This document shows, in pieces, positions 56,567-64,000 of a stretch of DNA of 64,000 nt. Numbering within the stretch: position 1 is the first letter of the stretch; the number at the start of each line of letters is the position of its first letter. A program made the position numbers and the translations under genes. This DNA is from Glaciecola sp041380235 (GTDB taxonomy: Bacteria > Pseudomonadota > Gammaproteobacteria > Enterobacterales > Alteromonadaceae): positions 186,001 through 250,000 of the forward strand of contig NZ_JBGIYY010000003.1 in the NCBI RefSeq assembly GCF_041380235.1, given 5' to 3'. The notes below the pieces were generated by a model. The model was not told where the DNA came from, did no database searches, and was given only the letters and a program-made list of their open reading frames with translations.

Positions 56567-56597
56567 GAAAAACGCCATCTATTTGATGGCGTTTTTT
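56567..56597. terminator. Bidirectional terminator between Yip1-type gene and purF
   Basis: Stem AAAACGCCATC / GATGGCGTTTT with a TATTT loop, flanked by A-rich sequence on the left and T-rich on the right, so it can stop transcription from both converging genes. Confidence 0.88.
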
Positions 56598-56622
56598 GAT
56601 TCAACGAAACATAAATACTGAC

Positions 56623-58140
56623 TTAATTATCCATGTTATACATTTCTAAATTGCTGAGCTCAGCCTGGAACATTAACAGCCCTTTTGATAACTCTCCGCG
56701 GGCTTTATCAATTTGCTCTAAGTAATTCTGATCAACATCACCGGTCACGTAGTTACCGTCAAATACTGAGGTTTCAAAACGCGTGATTTGCGGGTTTTCT
56801 TCAGCTACAGCATCGACCAGGTCTTGAATATCCTGAAAAATAAGGCCGTCGGCTTTGATGCATTCGCAAATTTGTTCGATTTCTCTTCCGTAGGCAATCA
56901 GTTCATTGGCTGAGGGCATATCGATACCGTACACATTTGGAAACCTAATTTCAGGAGCCGCCGAGGCAAAGTATACTTTGTTTGCGCCCGACTCTCTTGC
57001 CATCTCAATGATTTGCTCAGAGGTGGTGCCTCGTACAATACTGTCGTCTACCAACAGCACGTTTTTACCTTTAAACTCAGATTTGATGGCGTTTAGTTTG
57101 CGCCGTACAGATTTTCTGCGCATGTTTTGGCCTGGCATAATAAAGGTGCGGCCAATGTAGCGATTTTTAACAAAGCCCTGTCGGTAAGGTAATTCGAGAG
57201 TATTGGCAATTTGTAGCGCGACATCCATTGATGTTTCGGGAATGGGGATCACCACGTCAATGTCTAATTCTTCCCACTCGCGTTTGATTTTTTCACCCAG
57301 TTTACGCCCCATATTTACGCGCGATGCATACACTGAGATGCCGTCAATGAAACTATCTGGACGAGCAAAATAAACAAACTCAAAAATACAAGGATTGAGC
57401 TTAGGCAGTTCAGCACACTGTTTGGTAAATAACTCACCTTGCTCGGTAACGTAAATGGCTTCGCCAGGGGCTACATCACGAATCAGAGTGAAGCCTACGG
57501 CGTCAAGCGCCACACTTTCTGATGCAACCATGTATTCGTCACCCAATTGCGTGACGCGCTTGCCTAACACTAAAGGACGGATGCCATTTGGATCTCTAAA
57601 GGCCACCATGCCTTGCCCAATAACCGCAGCGACTACCGCATAAGCGCCTTTTATTTGTTTGTGGACTTTCTCGACCGCTGCAAATATTTCATTTGGCTGC
57701 ACCGTGAGGCCAGCAGTTTGATGCAAAGCATGCGCAAAGATATTCAACAACAGTTCAGAATCAGACGTGGTATTGATATGTCTGCGTGCAATCTTAAATA
57801 CTTCATCTTGGAGCTGAACTGAATTGGTCAAATTACCATTGTGCGCAAACGCGATACCAAATGGCGAGTTTACATAAAATGGCTGAGCTTCCGCAGAGCT
57901 TGAGCTTCCCGCAGTTGGGTAGCGGCAATGGCCAATGCCTACTTTACCGGTGAGGCGTTTCATGTGACGAGTATGAAATACATCACGTACCAAACCATTG
58001 CCTTTGCGCAAATTAAACATGTTGTCTTCAATAGTCATGATACCCGCAGCGTCTTGGCCGCGATGCTGCAACACGATAAGCGCATCATATAAGGATTGGT
58101 TTACGTGATCTTTACCAACTATACCAACAATGCCACACAT
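56623..58140 (-). CDS. purF: Amidophosphoribosyltransferase
   Basis: First committed enzyme of purine synthesis: PRPP plus glutamine to phosphoribosylamine. The N-terminal nucleophile Cys2 is in MCGIVGIVG (class II glutaminase domain), and the PRPP loop VLLVDDSIVRGTT lies near residue 365. 505 residues, as in E. coli. 12 bp downstream of cvpA, the conserved cvpA-purF operon. Confidence 0.97.
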   Translation of the reverse strand: MCGIVGIVGKDHVNQSLYDALIVLQHRGQDAAGIMTIEDNMFNLRKGNGLVRDVFHTRHMKRLTGKVGIGHCRYPTAGSSSSAEAQPFYVNSPFGIAFAHNGNLTNSVQLQDEVFKIARRHINTTSDSELLLNIFAHALHQTAGLTVQPNEIFAAVEKVHKQIKGAYAVVAAVIGQGMVAFRDPNGIRPLVLGKRVTQLGDEYMVASESVALDAVGFTLIRDVAPGEAIYVTEQGELFTKQCAELPKLNPCIFEFVYFARPDSFIDGISVYASRVNMGRKLGEKIKREWEELDIDVVIPIPETSMDVALQIANTLELPYRQGFVKNRYIGRTFIMPGQNMRRKSVRRKLNAIKSEFKGKNVLLVDDSIVRGTTSEQIIEMARESGANKVYFASAAPEIRFPNVYGIDMPSANELIAYGREIEQICECIKADGLIFQDIQDLVDAVAEENPQITRFETSVFDGNYVTGDVDQNYLEQIDKARGELSKGLLMFQAELSNLEMYNMDN

Positions 58141-58152
58141 ATTTAAAACACC

Positions 58153-58644
58153 TTATATCGCGTCGGAGAGAAAGCTCGAGCTTTCTTTGACATATTCAAA
58201 AAACCATTCAATGATAAATGCAAACTCAGGGACTAATAGTGATTGTGTCCACCAGGCAGAACCGCCAGCCGGCGTAAATGTATCTAAGAAGAATAATGCT
58301 GCGCTGACTACCAATACGCCGCGCAGAGCACCGAATACCGCTCCTAAGACACGATCGGTACCTGATAAACCGGTGGCTTTAACAAGCTGAGAAATAACAT
58401 AGTTAACCAGGGCGCCAGCAATCAGCGTACCGATAAATAAAATCGCGACTGCTACACCATTGCGGATCATGGTATCGTCTATTTGTGAAAGATATTTAGC
58501 AAGATGAAGATAAAACTGACTGGCGACAAAAAAGGCAGACAACCATACGATTAACGATAGAGCCTCTTTAACAAATCCTCGAACAACGCTAATGACCGCA
58601 GAAAATACGATGATGCCTAAGATAGTAAAGTCAAACCAATTCAT
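58153..58644 (-). CDS. cvpA: CvpA family membrane protein
   Basis: Inner-membrane protein required for colicin V production in E. coli and linked to envelope robustness. The ATG at 58644 (MNWFDFTILGIIVFSAV) matches the family N terminus; a TTG at 58662 would add six residues. Four hydrophobic segments and the conserved GTDRVLGAVFGALRG motif near residue 100. 163 residues, normal. Confidence 0.94.
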   Translation of the reverse strand: MNWFDFTILGIIVFSAVISVVRGFVKEALSLIVWLSAFFVASQFYLHLAKYLSQIDDTMIRNGVAVAILFIGTLIAGALVNYVISQLVKATGLSGTDRVLGAVFGALRGVLVVSAALFFLDTFTPAGGSAWWTQSLLVPEFAFIIEWFFEYVKESSSFLSDAI

Positions 58645-58712
58645 GCGTGACAACCATTCCAATACAGATGTGGAGATGCAAATCGAAGTGGCGCGGAGTT
58701 TAGCAAATTAAC

Positions 58713-59351
58713 TTATTCAGCGCTAACTTCAAATGCAGTTATTTTACCTTTTAATTGGGTCAGCTCTTGTAAATGTGGCAATGCTTGCTCTAAGCGCACC
58801 CTTTCTAATTCAGGCCCGACAAAAACTTTATTCAACATGCCGACTTTGGTTTTCACCGGTTGACTATATGCTCGATAACCCGCCTGACGAAGAGTCGCAA
58901 TAAGCTCATTTACATTTTTTTCGTTACGAAAGCTTCCCAATTGAATGACCCAACCTGAATCCTTTACTTCAATTTCAACCTCGGGCTCATCAAGCTCAGC
59001 GGTAACTGTGTTTTGACTTTCTTTAGGCTCTGAGCGCGATATGTTTGTGGCGGTCGTATCGTTTGTTTGTGTTTGTGCTTGGCTTTGCTCAGAATTAGCG
59101 GCATCGTCTAGCACATCGTCAATCGCGATTTCGTCGACCACTTCTGCTGGACGGTAAGCGTTATCATCGAGTATTTGCTGAGGGAATTGTTCAGCGCTTT
59201 CAACCACGATAGATGCCGGCGGCGGCGGAATATCGACAAACTCCTGATTGCTCTGAGTCTTCTCACCGTCGAGAATTTCAGGTAACAAAATCACAACTAA
59301 GGCAACCACGATGATCGTGCCCACTAATCTATTTTGTAACGCAGAATTCAT
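58713..59351 (-). CDS. dedD: SPOR-domain protein DedD
   Basis: Cell-division-associated inner-membrane protein. One N-terminal helix (about 8-25, LVGTIIVVALVVILLPEIL), an acidic Pro/Gln-rich periplasmic linker and a C-terminal SPOR domain (about 130-205, WVIQLGSFRNEKNVNELIATL) that binds denuded septal glycan. Its start overlaps the folC stop by four bases, within the accD-folC-dedD-cvpA-purF block. Confidence 0.92.
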   Translation of the reverse strand: MNSALQNRLVGTIIVVALVVILLPEILDGEKTQSNQEFVDIPPPPASIVVESAEQFPQQILDDNAYRPAEVVDEIAIDDVLDDAANSEQSQAQTQTNDTTATNISRSEPKESQNTVTAELDEPEVEIEVKDSGWVIQLGSFRNEKNVNELIATLRQAGYRAYSQPVKTKVGMLNKVFVGPELERVRLEQALPHLQELTQLKGKITAFEVSAE

Positions 59352-60658
59352 ATCGTTTTGCCATTATCCAATGGATGTGTTTTAAAAAATGTCATCGCTT
59401 GAGAAACTGTCACAAACGAACCGAATATAACTATCATATCAGTATTTGCTGCCTGTTTAATAGCGCTTGATAATGCACTGTCAATTGCATCAAAGCCCGC
59501 GATGCTTTTGGCACTTTCATTTGGTACTGATTTGATTAAGCGTTCAAAGCTCTGACCCCGCGCACTGGGCAAACTCGCGCAATACCAATGCGCAGGCGTA
59601 CCGCGAAGCGTTTGCAAAGTATCTTCAATATTTTTGTCTTTTAACATGCCCACAACGATATGACATTCACGGTACTCAAAAGTGCCAAGCTTTTCTTGCA
59701 GATACTCACCTGACGCTTGGTTATGTGCCACGTCCAATAAAATGTACGGAGACCGACTGATAAGCTGCGCCCTGCCCGCAAGTGAAGTATTTTCAATGAT
59801 CGCCCCCAGCGCCTCGCTATTTTCTAAGACATGACTTAGCTTTATTACTAGCGACTTAGGTAAAACCTGCTCCAAAAATTTGAGACTTGCGATAGCGGTC
59901 ATAACGTTCGGCGCTGGGATTGCCGAAGCTTGCCAGTCATACCGACGAATTTCCCCGCCCCACTTGAGCTCCCCTTGATAGCCTTGCTCGACTGCTCGAT
60001 AAGAAAAATCTAAGCCCGCTCTTAAAATGCTATTGTTTTGATCATGTAGCCATTTTTCAGCTTCACTATAATATTCTTGAAACCCAACAACAGTGCGTTT
60101 ATTGGCTTTAACAATACCAGCTTTTTCGCGGGCAATTTGCCCTAAAGTGTTACCTAAATAATCTTGATGATCTAATGAAATACTGGTGATTATGTTAATG
60201 TCAGCATCAATGATGTTGGTTGCGTCTAAGCGACCGCCTAATCCAACCTCAAGAATCACAACATCCACAGCCGCTCGCTGAAACAAGCACATTGCTGCCA
60301 AAGTCGCATATTCAAAATACGTCATGCTGATCTCGGCTTTCGCCTCTTCAATCGAATCGAAAGCCTCACAAATATCGGCATCGATAGCATTTTGAGCATT
60401 TATGCGAATGCGCTCGTTGAATACTAATAGGTGCGGAGAACTATACACGCCAACACTTAAACCAGCTGCTAGGCATACTTGCTCAATGAGTCTACAAGTG
60501 GTGCCTTTGCCATTGGTGCCGGAAACGGTAATAAGCACTGCTTGACCGAAGTTTAGGTCTAAACGTTTAGCGACTTCGGCTACACGGGTTAGACCCATGT
60601 CGATGTCGGTAGGATGGCCTGCCTCAATTTTGGCAAGCCATTGTGCGAGTGTTTTCAT
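59348..60658 (-). CDS. folC: Bifunctional dihydrofolate synthase/folylpolyglutamate synthase
   Basis: Adds glutamate to dihydropteroate and glutamyl tails to folates. The Mur-ligase-type P-loop is SGTNGKGTTCRLIE near residue 47; YFEYATLAAMCLF and LEVGLGGRLDATN follow, and the glutamate ligase C-terminal domain starts near 300 (ILLDVAHNQAS). 436 residues. 18 bp after accD and four-base overlap with dedD. Confidence 0.95.
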   Translation of the reverse strand: MKTLAQWLAKIEAGHPTDIDMGLTRVAEVAKRLDLNFGQAVLITVSGTNGKGTTCRLIEQVCLAAGLSVGVYSSPHLLVFNERIRINAQNAIDADICEAFDSIEEAKAEISMTYFEYATLAAMCLFQRAAVDVVILEVGLGGRLDATNIIDADINIITSISLDHQDYLGNTLGQIAREKAGIVKANKRTVVGFQEYYSEAEKWLHDQNNSILRAGLDFSYRAVEQGYQGELKWGGEIRRYDWQASAIPAPNVMTAIASLKFLEQVLPKSLVIKLSHVLENSEALGAIIENTSLAGRAQLISRSPYILLDVAHNQASGEYLQEKLGTFEYRECHIVVGMLKDKNIEDTLQTLRGTPAHWYCASLPSARGQSFERLIKSVPNESAKSIAGFDAIDSALSSAIKQAANTDMIVIFGSFVTVSQAMTFFKTHPLDNGKTI

Positions 60659-60676
60659 GGGAGTTGAATGCGTAGA

Positions 60677-61555
60677 TTATTGCTCTATTTTAAGCTGCTC
60701 AGTATTTTCAGCATGATTACCGTGCAGTTTCCGTAATATGCGATACAAGGTATCGCGCATTTCGCGTCGGTCGACAATCATATCTATCGCGCCTTTTTCG
60801 AGTAAAAACTCACTGCGCTGAAAACCTTCGGGAAGCTTTTCACGCACGGTTTGCTCAATAACGCGTGGACCAGCAAAACCAATTAAGGCTTTAGGTTCAG
60901 CAATGTTGATGTCGCCTAACATTGCTAAACTTGCTGATACTCCGCCCATAGTCGGGTCGGTTAGCACAGAAATATAAGGTAGGCCTTGCTTGCTTAACTT
61001 TGCCAAAGCAGCGCTGGTTTTCGCCATCTGCATTAATGACAGTAAAGCCTCTTGCATGCGAGCGCCACCACTGGTCGAAATACAAATTAATGGGGTATCA
61101 TTCTCTAAACAGTCGTTCACCGCCGCGACAAAACGCGCGCCAACCACTGATGCCATAGAGCCGCCTAAAAAAGCAAACTCAAAAGACGCAATAACCACAG
61201 GCATACCATTCATGGTGCCTTTCATTACCACCAGCGCGTCTTTTTCTTTGGTTGCTTTTTGCGCAGCGGTAATGCGGTCTTTATATTTTTTAGAATCTTT
61301 AAATTTTAAAATATCTTGAGGCTCAAATTCGGCGCCCAATTCTTTGCGATTTAGTTTATCTAACAACGAATTAATACGCGCTCGGGCGCTGATGCGCATG
61401 TGGTGATCACATTTCGGGCAGACTTCAAGCAGTTTCTCAAGCTCTGTTTTGTAAAGCACGGCCTGACAGGCGCTGCATTTTGTCCAGATCCCTTCTGGTA
61501 CGTTGCTTTTAATAGAATTTTGCGTTTTTGGCAGTATCTTCTCGATCCAGCTCAT
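60677..61555 (-). CDS. accD: Acetyl-CoA carboxylase carboxyltransferase subunit beta
   Basis: Beta subunit of the carboxyltransferase making malonyl-CoA for fatty-acid synthesis. The zinc ribbon uses Cys27, Cys30, Cys46 and Cys49. The crotonase-fold carboxyltransferase domain has ISTSGGARMQEALLSLMQMAK and TDPTMGGVSASLAMLGD. 292 residues. Upstream of folC, as in E. coli. Confidence 0.97.
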   Translation of the reverse strand: MSWIEKILPKTQNSIKSNVPEGIWTKCSACQAVLYKTELEKLLEVCPKCDHHMRISARARINSLLDKLNRKELGAEFEPQDILKFKDSKKYKDRITAAQKATKEKDALVVMKGTMNGMPVVIASFEFAFLGGSMASVVGARFVAAVNDCLENDTPLICISTSGGARMQEALLSLMQMAKTSAALAKLSKQGLPYISVLTDPTMGGVSASLAMLGDINIAEPKALIGFAGPRVIEQTVREKLPEGFQRSEFLLEKGAIDMIVDRREMRDTLYRILRKLHGNHAENTEQLKIEQ

Positions 61556-61676
61556 CTATATATTCCTATTATTTTTGTATAATTGCGGCTAGTTTTCGCC
61601 GCTTTGTTGTATTAAACCATATTCACGGTATAGGCAAAACTAAAAACACCGATTAGTAGACTCGTCTGATCAGTAT

Positions 61677-62462
61677 TTAGTTATCTAAAAACAAAGGCCC
61701 GATGGGTATGTCTGGCAATTCGAAAGGTTCAGCGTACACCACTTTAACCAAATATAAGCCATTAGGCTTAGCGGTTGTTGCCGCCAATTTACGGTCTTTT
61801 TGTGCCAGCAGTTGCGCCATCCACTCGACGGGTTGTTCTCCTTGCCCTATGACCAGCAAAGACCCCACAATATTTCTAACCATATGATGCAAAAACGCGT
61901 TAGCGAGAATATCCACAATAAGGTAACGTCCCTGACGATGCACCGAAACACTTTTTACGGTTCTGACTGGAGATTTGGCTTGGCAAAGTGAGGCTCTGAA
62001 AGTAGTAAAGTCATTTTTACCCACTAAACACTGGGCCGCTTGATGCATTAAATCAGCATCTAAAGGCTGATAAACATGCGTGATGCCCGTATTCAAAATC
62101 CCCGGGCGCAGTGGCGAGTTATAAATTATATAGCGGTAGCGACGCTCTATGGCACTGAAACGTGCATGAAAGTCATCGGGCATCTGTTTTGCCCAAGTGA
62201 TGGCAATGTCGTGAGGCATCTTTGTATTCAAACCGCGATCATAGGCTTTTATTGGTCGCTCAAGGTCAGTGTCAAAATGCACAACTTGCCCAGTTGCGTT
62301 GACCCCTGCATCGGTCCTGCCGGCACAAGTAATATGCACTTCGTGACGCAGAATATTTTCCAGAGCCGCTTCTACATGCTTCTGCACACTTGGCACGTCT
62401 GCTTGTTTTTGCCAACCTCTGTATGCACCGCCTTGATATTCGATGCCTAAGGCAATACGCAT
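61677..62462 (-). CDS. truA: tRNA pseudouridine(38-40) synthase TruA
   Basis: Modifies uridines 38-40 in the anticodon arm of many tRNAs. The catalytic Asp51 is in GRTDAGVNATGQVVHF; FHARFSAIERRYRYII and FLHHMVRNIVGSL are further family motifs. 261 residues. Sits between rluB (12 bp upstream) and accD (about 120 bp downstream). Confidence 0.96.
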   Translation of the reverse strand: MRIALGIEYQGGAYRGWQKQADVPSVQKHVEAALENILRHEVHITCAGRTDAGVNATGQVVHFDTDLERPIKAYDRGLNTKMPHDIAITWAKQMPDDFHARFSAIERRYRYIIYNSPLRPGILNTGITHVYQPLDADLMHQAAQCLVGKNDFTTFRASLCQAKSPVRTVKSVSVHRQGRYLIVDILANAFLHHMVRNIVGSLLVIGQGEQPVEWMAQLLAQKDRKLAATTAKPNGLYLVKVVYAEPFELPDIPIGPLFLDN

Positions 62463-62474
62463 AGTAATCTATTC

Positions 62475-63347
62475 TTATCTTTTAGGTTTAACGCGCTGAC
62501 GATGTTGCGCGACTTTATTGGTTTTATGCTTGCGCACTGAACGGCGCATTCTGCTGAGTTTAGTGTGATCAAGCTTGTCTAGCGTATGGACTTTTGTTTC
62601 AGTCTCTGCGGGCAGTTGCACCATTTTGCGTAACGCATTCATGTTTTCCAAATCTAACTCAATCCATGCTCCCTGCGGCAAGCGCTTGAACATTTCTAAG
62701 TTACCGTAACGGGTGCGGATCAGTCGACTCACCTGCACGCCTTGCGATTCCCACAAACGACGCACTTCTCTATTTCGACCTTCCGATAGGGTAACGTTAA
62801 ACCACTGGTTCACCGATTCATCGTCGGTAGGTCTGACATGAATATGATTGAATTTTGCAATTCCGTCGTCGAGCTTAACGCCCTTAGAAAGGTTTCTCAA
62901 AATCGTTGGGGTGACATCCCCAAATATTCGCACCGCATATTCACGCTCAACTTCATGAGAAGGATGCATCAAGCGATTTGCTAATTCCCCGTCGTTGGTA
63001 AACAACAAAAGCCCGCTTGTATTAATATCTAAGCGGCCTACCGCAATCCAACGTTCGCCGGTAATTTGTGGCAGGCGGTCGAATACGGTGGCACGCCCTT
63101 CAGGGTCGTTACGAGAGCAAAGCTCTCCTTCGGGTTTGTTGTACATCAATACACGGCAAGGTGACTTTTCTTTGCTTCTGGAAATATTGTTGCCGTCTAC
63201 GCGAAGTTGATCGGTCAATTCTACACGGTCTCCTAAGGTCGCGACTTTACCGTTGACCGAGATACGCCCCTGTTCAATCCATTTTTCCATCTCACGTCTT
63301 GAGCCAATACCATTATTGGCTAAGACTTTTTGCAGTTTTTCACTCAT
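62475..63347 (-). CDS. rluB: 23S rRNA pseudouridine(2605) synthase RluB
   Basis: RNA pseudouridine synthase. The start at 63347 (MSEKLQKVLANNGIGSRREM) matches E. coli RluB and lies one base after the scpB stop; an upstream in-frame ATG at 63383 overlaps scpB. S4 RNA-binding domain in residues 1-60; catalytic Asp107 in GRLDINTSGLLLF; KGVKLDDG and GRNREVRRLWE follow. The basic C-terminal tail (RMRRSVRKHKTNK) is typical. 290 residues. Confidence 0.95.
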   Translation of the reverse strand: MSEKLQKVLANNGIGSRREMEKWIEQGRISVNGKVATLGDRVELTDQLRVDGNNISRSKEKSPCRVLMYNKPEGELCSRNDPEGRATVFDRLPQITGERWIAVGRLDINTSGLLLFTNDGELANRLMHPSHEVEREYAVRIFGDVTPTILRNLSKGVKLDDGIAKFNHIHVRPTDDESVNQWFNVTLSEGRNREVRRLWESQGVQVSRLIRTRYGNLEMFKRLPQGAWIELDLENMNALRKMVQLPAETETKVHTLDKLDHTKLSRMRRSVRKHKTNKVAQHRQRVKPKR

Positions 63348-63348
63348 A

Positions 63349-63963
63349 TCAGTGTAATGTTCCAGTGTTGTTGCTTTCGTCATCAGTCGCTACTGACGGG
63401 CTAAGCGCCGCTGCTTGTGCAGCTTGAAAAGATTCGTCAAACATATCAGCCGAAGGCAATTCTGATAGCGAAGACAAAGCAAAATAATCTAAAAAAGTCG
63501 GCGTAGTCGCAAACAAGGCTGGACGGCCAGGGACTTCTTTGTGCCCTACTACTTTTATCCAGTCACGTTCCATTAGAGACTTTATAATCTGACTGCTTAC
63601 GGCAACTCCACGGACTTCTTCAATCTCACCGCGTGTAATGGGCTGTTTATAAGCAATCAGAGAAAGCGTTTCAAGCATGGCGCGAGAATATTTAGGCACT
63701 GTCTCTTGCCATAAGCGACTCAAGATTTGCCCTAGGCCGGAGTTTGATTGAAAGCGATAGCCTGATGCCACTTTTACTAGCTGTATACCCCTTGGCGCAT
63801 AATCTAATTCAAGCTCTTTAATGACTTTGTTTAGTTGCCGTATAGACACGTCAAATTCACTTAATACGGTGGCTCTCATTTTCTCTATAGACAACGGCGT
63901 ATCTGCCACAAAAATTGCGGCCTCTAACAATTGTTTTAGCTGCACGTCATTAATTTTATTCAT
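63349..63963 (-). CDS. scpB: Segregation and condensation protein B
   Basis: Winged-helix (kleisin-accessory) subunit of the SMC-ScpAB condensin complex. Two winged-helix domains: LEAAIFVADTPLSIEKM at the start and LETLSLIAYKQPITRGEIEEVRGV near residue 100. 204 residues. Its start overlaps the end of the partial scpA frame, and its stop is one base from rluB. Confidence 0.95.
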   Translation of the reverse strand: MNKINDVQLKQLLEAAIFVADTPLSIEKMRATVLSEFDVSIRQLNKVIKELELDYAPRGIQLVKVASGYRFQSNSGLGQILSRLWQETVPKYSRAMLETLSLIAYKQPITRGEIEEVRGVAVSSQIIKSLMERDWIKVVGHKEVPGRPALFATTPTFLDYFALSSLSELPSADMFDESFQAAQAAALSPSVATDDESNNTGTLH

Positions 63964-64000
63964 CGCAACTGCTCATAATGATCTTGGTATTCTTGATCAA
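63960..64000 (-). CDS. scpA: 3' end of segregation and condensation protein A (partial)
   Basis: The last 12 codons of a minus-strand frame (DQEYQDHYEQLR, then TGA) overlap the scpB ATG by the ATGA pattern. The acidic, Tyr/Glu-rich ending and the position directly upstream of scpB fit ScpA. Too short to identify on sequence alone. Confidence 0.55.
   Translation of the reverse strand, partial: DQEYQDHYEQLR

Overview
The window is a chromosomal segment from a gammaproteobacterium, most likely a marine Alteromonadales/Alteromonadaceae relative (Glaciecola/Paraglaciecola/Alteromonas-like). This rests on gene order (mrdA-rodA-rlpA-dacA-ybeD-lipB-lipA; mrp divergent from metG; gloB divergent from a yafS-like methyltransferase; scpA-scpB-rluB-truA-accD-folC-dedD-cvpA-purF) and on marine traits: a secreted GH16 glucanase with a GlyGly-CTERM tail, many secreted peptidases and a TorF-type porin. 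No phage, transposase, rRNA or CRISPR was seen. The one tRNA is tRNA-Pro(GGG).

Layout. 1-6840 (+): cell-wall elongation and lipoate operon. 6849-9259 (-): RimK-type glutamate ligase with an AstE-like peptidase and a RimB-like retropepsin. 9564-12721 (+): MscS channel, MgtE magnesium transporter, hemolysin III-like protein. 12711-16276: two small lipoproteins, a GH16 glucanase and a PhyH-like oxygenase. 16361-17002: an uninterrupted array of about 80 copies of an 8-bp repeat. 17224-22688: a membrane protein with a DUF3857/transglutaminase partner, tRNA-Pro, a 2OG oxygenase, a TRIC-like channel and a hypothetical. 22.9-25.1 kb: a decayed Rhs locus with two C-terminal cores, one frame-broken, and an inverted duplication shared by two small ORFs. 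25.4-39.1 kb: housekeeping genes (dcd, mrp, metG, gloB, mltD, cysS, ppiB, lpxH, miaE, thiolase) plus a coiled-coil membrane protein. 39.2-46.4 kb: secreted trypsin-like protease with an FHA membrane protein, YoaK-like protein, HAD phosphatase, prolyl oligopeptidase, RRM protein and VF530-like protein. 46.6-51.3 kb: tricorn-like protease and an exported amidohydrolase. 51.3-55.6 kb (-): TorF-like porin, polyamine-type binding protein and a GGDEF/EAL membrane protein, resembling the NspS-MbaA polyamine/c-di-GMP circuit of Vibrio but with a degenerate EAL domain. 55.9-64.0 kb: Yip1-type protein and the purF-to-scpA housekeeping block.

The points most worth a second look are the octanucleotide array between two divergent genes, the NspS/MbaA-like operon whose phosphodiesterase half looks dead, the overlapping protease-FHA gene pair, and the Rhs/small-protein region. 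All assignments come from reading the sequence; no database search was run.
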